Origin: Candidatus Palibaumannia cicadellinicola
GTDB lineage: Bacteria > Pseudomonadota > Gammaproteobacteria > Enterobacterales > Enterobacteriaceae
Direction: 5' to 3'
Assembly: GCF_002855795.1 (NCBI RefSeq)
Contig: NZ_NJPO01000105.1
Location: 1-8,372, forward strand
DNA: 8,372 bases
Below, in pieces: positions 6,309 through 8,372 of this stretch. A model generated the notes under the pieces. The model had not been told where the DNA came from, did not search any database, and worked only from the letters and a program-made list of their open reading frames with translations. Position numbers and translations under genes: made by a program. Each line of letters starts with the position of its first letter. Within the stretch, counting starts at the first letter, position 1.

Positions 6309-7643
6309 TTACAAAATAAATCTACTAAAATCTTCATCAGATACTAATTCATCCAGATGACTGCGAACATAATTTGCGTCAATAGAAATTGTTTGACCGT
6401 GCCATTCGCTGGCATCGTAGGATATTTCCTCCATTAACCGCTCCAGAACAGTATGTAAACGACGAGCCCCGATGTTCTCCGTGCGTTCGTTGACCTGCCA
6501 AGCAGTTTCAGCAATACGCTTTATACCGTCTTCGGTGAAGGAGATGCTCACACCTTCTGTCGCCATAAGTGCAATATACTGCATAGTAAGCGAAGCGCTA
6601 GGTTCAGTCAGAATTAGTTGGAAGTCTTCAGTTGTGAGTGCTTCCAGCTCCACACGAATCGGCAGGCGCCCTTGTAGCTCAGGTATTAAGTCTGACGGGC
6701 TAGCTACCTGAAAAGCCCCGGAAGCTATGAACAAAATATAGTCAGTTTTCACCATACCATGCTTAGTAGATACAGTACAACCTTCTACTAAAGGGAGAAG
6801 ATCTCGCTGCACGCCTTCACGGGATACGTCTGGCCCAGATACTTAGCCACGTTTACATATTTTGTCTATTTCATCGATGAATACGATGCCATGTTGCTCA
6901 ACTGCCTCTATGGCTTTCTCTTTAATCTCTTCTTGGTTAACAAGCTTAGCTGCTTCTTCTTCTATTAATAGCTTCATCGCTTCTTTAATCTTGATTTTAC
7001 GCGATTTTTGCTTCTGACCAGCTAAATTTTTAAACATCGATTGCAGTTGATTAGTCATCTCTTCCATACCAGGAGGGGCCATTATTTCGACGCCTATTGG
7101 CGCAGCGGCGAGATTAATCTCAATTTCTTTTTCATTGAGTTGCCCTTCACGCAACTGTTTACGGAAATGCTGGCGAGTACTTGAAGGTTCATTATTTTCT
7201 TCCATCTGGCCCCAATTATTTGGGGCTGGTTGTGGAATTAAGACATCGAGTACCCGCTCTTCGGCTCTTTCTTCCGCGCGGAACCGGTTTTTTTCCATCG
7301 ACTGCAGACGCACCATTTTAACTGCAGCATCGGTCAAATCACGAATAATAGAATCTACTTCTTTGCCTACGTAGCCTACTTCGGTGAATTTAGTCGCTTC
7401 TACTTTAATAAAAGGAGCGTTCGCTAGTTTTGCTAAGCGCCGCGCTATTTCAGTCTTACCTACGCCGGTGGGGCCAATCATAAGAATATTTTTCGGTGTT
7501 ACTTCATGACGTAGTGCTTCATCAAGTTGCATACGACGCCAGCGATTACGTAACGCGATGGCTACTGCTCGTTTAGCATTGTATTGGCCAACAATATAGT
7601 CATCTAGTTCGTTGACGATTTCGCGTGGAGTCATTTGAGACAT
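6309..7643 (-). pseudogene. hslU: HslU (ClpY) protease ATPase, interrupted by in-frame TAA
   Basis: HslU is the AAA+ unfoldase that feeds substrates to the HslV peptidase. The reading frame spans 444 residues plus stop (443 in E. coli) with no net frameshift, but codon 267 is TAA (6845-6843) where E. coli has Glu in KRGESSGPDV. The N-terminal part has Walker A GPTGVGKT (57-64), pore loop GYVG (90-93), the I-domain and Walker B FIDEID (Asp257-Glu258). The C-terminal part has arginine finger Arg326, sensor-2 Arg394 in ENIGARRLH, and the HslV-activating tail ending SRFIL. Both halves are highly conserved, so the stop is recent, bypassed, or a sequence error. A GTG at 6812 could restart the C-terminal 167 residues, but its spacing to upstream purines is poor. 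AAGGA upstream of the ATG, inside the 3' end of hslV, is a good ribosome-binding site, and the genes are four bases apart. Confidence 0.88.
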
Positions 7644-7647
7644 ATTT

Positions 7648-8190
7648 TCAATATCCTTCAGCTTTGGACGTTAATTCTTCAATAGTATGGAATTGATTAG
7701 TGTAGATGCAGATATCTCCGGCAATCTCTAATGATTTTTTAACAATTTCGCGGGCGCTGAGATTAGTATTTTCCAACAAAGCACGAGCCGCTGATTGGGC
7801 ATACGGTCCACCTGAACCAATTGCAATCAGATCTTTTTCCGGCTGTACCACATCGCCGTTTCCGGTAATTATCAGAGACGCATTTTCGTCCGCTACAGCG
7901 AGGAGTGCTTCCAGACGGCGTAGCATGCGGTCGGTACGCCAATCTTTGGCTAACTCCACGGCAGCTTTGACCAAATGGCCTTGATATATTTCTAGTTTAC
8001 GTTCAAACAATTCGAATAATGTTAAGGCATCGGCGGTACCGCCAGCAAACCCGGCGATCACTTTATCATTATAATACAGTCTACGGACTTTGCGTACGTT
8101 ACCCTTCATGACAGTATTACCTAGAGTTGCCTGGCCATCACCACCAATGACAACATGACCATTACGACGTACGCTGACAATTGTTGTCAC
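7648..8190 (-). CDS. hslV: HslV (ClpQ), proteasome-like peptidase subunit
   Basis: N-terminal-nucleophile threonine peptidase that forms the dodecameric core of the HslVU protease. The start is the GTG at 8190, preceded by CAGGAG six bases upstream. It gives (M)[19 protein letters not shown], where Thr2 becomes the catalytic N-terminal Thr after Met removal. A longer frame from an ATG at 8253 is rejected because it would bury that Thr under 21 residues and has no ribosome-binding site. Motifs include [40 protein letters not shown] and AIGSGGPYA. Length is 180 residues against 176 in E. coli. The difference is an extra Tyr in RRLYYNDK and a C-terminal EGY that looks like loss of an earlier stop. 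The gene itself looks intact, but its partner hslU carries a nonsense codon. Confidence 0.95.
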   Translation of the reverse strand: MTTIVSVRRNGHVVIGGDGQATLGNTVMKGNVRKVRRLYYNDKVIAGFAGGTADALTLFELFERKLEIYQGHLVKAAVELAKDWRTDRMLRRLEALLAVADENASLIITGNGDVVQPEKDLIAIGSGGPYAQSAARALLENTNLSAREIVKKSLEIAGDICIYTNQFHTIEELTSKAEGY

Positions 8191-8196
8191 GAGCAA

Positions 8197-8202
8197 CTCC
8201 TG
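8197..8202 (-). promoter_or_regulatory. Shine-Dalgarno site setting the hslV GTG start
   Basis: CAGGAG on the minus strand lies six bases upstream of GTG 8190. It decides the start in favour of the GTG, which is the only choice that exposes the catalytic threonine after Met removal. Confidence 0.75.
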
Positions 8203-8222
8203 AGAATCAAAAGAGTAATCGC

Positions 8223-8239
8223 CCCGCATGTTTTGCGGG
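8223..8239 (-). promoter_or_regulatory. 5' leader hairpin of the hslVU transcript
   Basis: CCCGCA and TGCGGG form a perfect 6-bp GC-rich stem around a 5-nt loop, between the promoter and the hslV ribosome-binding site. With transcription starting near 8248, the hairpin sits close to the mRNA 5' end. I recall that the E. coli hslVU leader also has a stem-loop affecting expression. The parallel is from memory, but the hairpin is directly visible. Confidence 0.6.
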
Positions 8240-8254
8240 AATAAGTTAACCATA

Positions 8255-8281
8255 ACATGGGGTAAGATTTAATCTTTTCAA
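8255..8281 (-). promoter_or_regulatory. Sigma-32 heat-shock promoter for hslVU
   Basis: On the minus strand TTGAA (8281-8277) is followed after 14 nt by CCCCATGT (8262-8255). This matches the RpoH consensus (CTTGAA, 13-17 nt, CCCCATnT) at nearly every defined base. The position about 65 bases before the hslV start fits the known heat-shock control of hslVU in enterics. The start point would fall near 8248. Confidence 0.75.
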
Positions 8282-8315
8282 CCCCCTTCGGCAAGAAGGA
8301 TGCAATTTGATAATC

Positions 8316-8340
8316 TTACTTCGTGCCGATTATGAAGTAA
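8316..8340. repeat. 7-bp inverted repeat upstream of the hslVU promoter
   Basis: TTACTTC (8316-8322) and GAAGTAA (8334-8340) are exact inverted copies separated by 11 bases. There is no adjacent T-run. It lies in the otherwise unassigned 90 bp at the window end, where enterics have ftsN; I found no ftsN-like coding in this short piece. Confidence 0.4.
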
Positions 8341-8372
8341 TTGATCAGCGTTAGTACGGCTGGGGTTAGATT

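Noticed and set aside
6309..6812. C-terminal hslU fragment as an independent 167-residue gene
   Set aside because: It is in the same frame as the upstream part and aligns as the rest of one HslU. The GTG at its start has poorly spaced upstream purines, so it is better described as part of the interrupted gene.
6838..6870. Rescue of hslU by slippage at a homopolymer, as seen in other AT-rich symbionts
   Set aside because: There is no long A or T run at the stop, and the lesion is in-frame, so slippage would not restore the protein.
7135..7984. Plus-strand open frames opposite hslU and hslV
   Set aside because: They are antisense shadows of conserved coding sequence, with low-complexity translations and no family resemblance.
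8191..8253. ATG at 8253 as the hslV start
   Set aside because: It would bury the N-terminal catalytic threonine, has no ribosome-binding site, and lies upstream of or at the predicted transcription start.
1..8372. CRISPR array, tRNA, transposon or a novel multi-gene defence or metabolic system
   Set aside because: There is no spaced repeat array, no cloverleaf-like sequence, no transposase and no unassigned gene cluster. All intact genes are known housekeeping families.

Overview
This window looks like chromosomal backbone from a gammaproteobacterium of the Enterobacterales that lives as a host-restricted (probably insect) symbiont. From remembered family sequences, every intact gene reads as a close homologue of an enteric housekeeping gene. 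The DNA is moderately AT-rich by eye. Genes that sit between these ones in free-living relatives are missing, and two genes are visibly broken. I see no phage, transposon, CRISPR, tRNA or rRNA. The lineage is not resolved. A recently reduced Sodalis-type symbiont is one inference that fits.

Layout, left half (+ strand): yibN (142-573), grxC (621-860), gpsA (934-1953), cysE (2023-2838), pfkA (2958-3920) and sbp (4018-5016). The yibN-grxC-gpsA-cysE order is the enteric order with secB cleanly excised. cysE is then joined to pfkA across about 120 bases, where relatives carry other genes (E. coli has these loci far apart). Right half (- strand): tpiA (5813-5034), converging on sbp, and hslV-hslU (8190-6309). 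Between tpiA and hslU lies about 500 bp holding a decayed zapB (+ strand, 6046-6271), the last trace of the zapB-rraA-menA part of the enteric order.

Functions retained: pfkA and tpiA (glycolysis), gpsA (glycerol-3-phosphate from DHAP for phospholipids), sbp and cysE (sulfate uptake and the serine branch of cysteine synthesis), grxC (thiol redox), yibN (membrane-anchored rhodanese-like protein) and hslVU (heat-shock protease).

The main interest is erosion in progress. hslU has an in-frame TAA between the Walker B motif and the arginine finger, although hslV, a sigma-32-type promoter and a 5' leader hairpin are intact. zapB is frameshifted. PfkA has Asn at the Mg2+-ligand Asp position (D103 in the literature). 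TpiA has Phe in place of the near-invariant Ser96 next to catalytic His95, and Ser in place of loop-6 Gly173. Short tandem duplications sit in two intergenic gaps. I found no previously undescribed multi-gene system. The credible novelty is in these specific lesions and substitutions.
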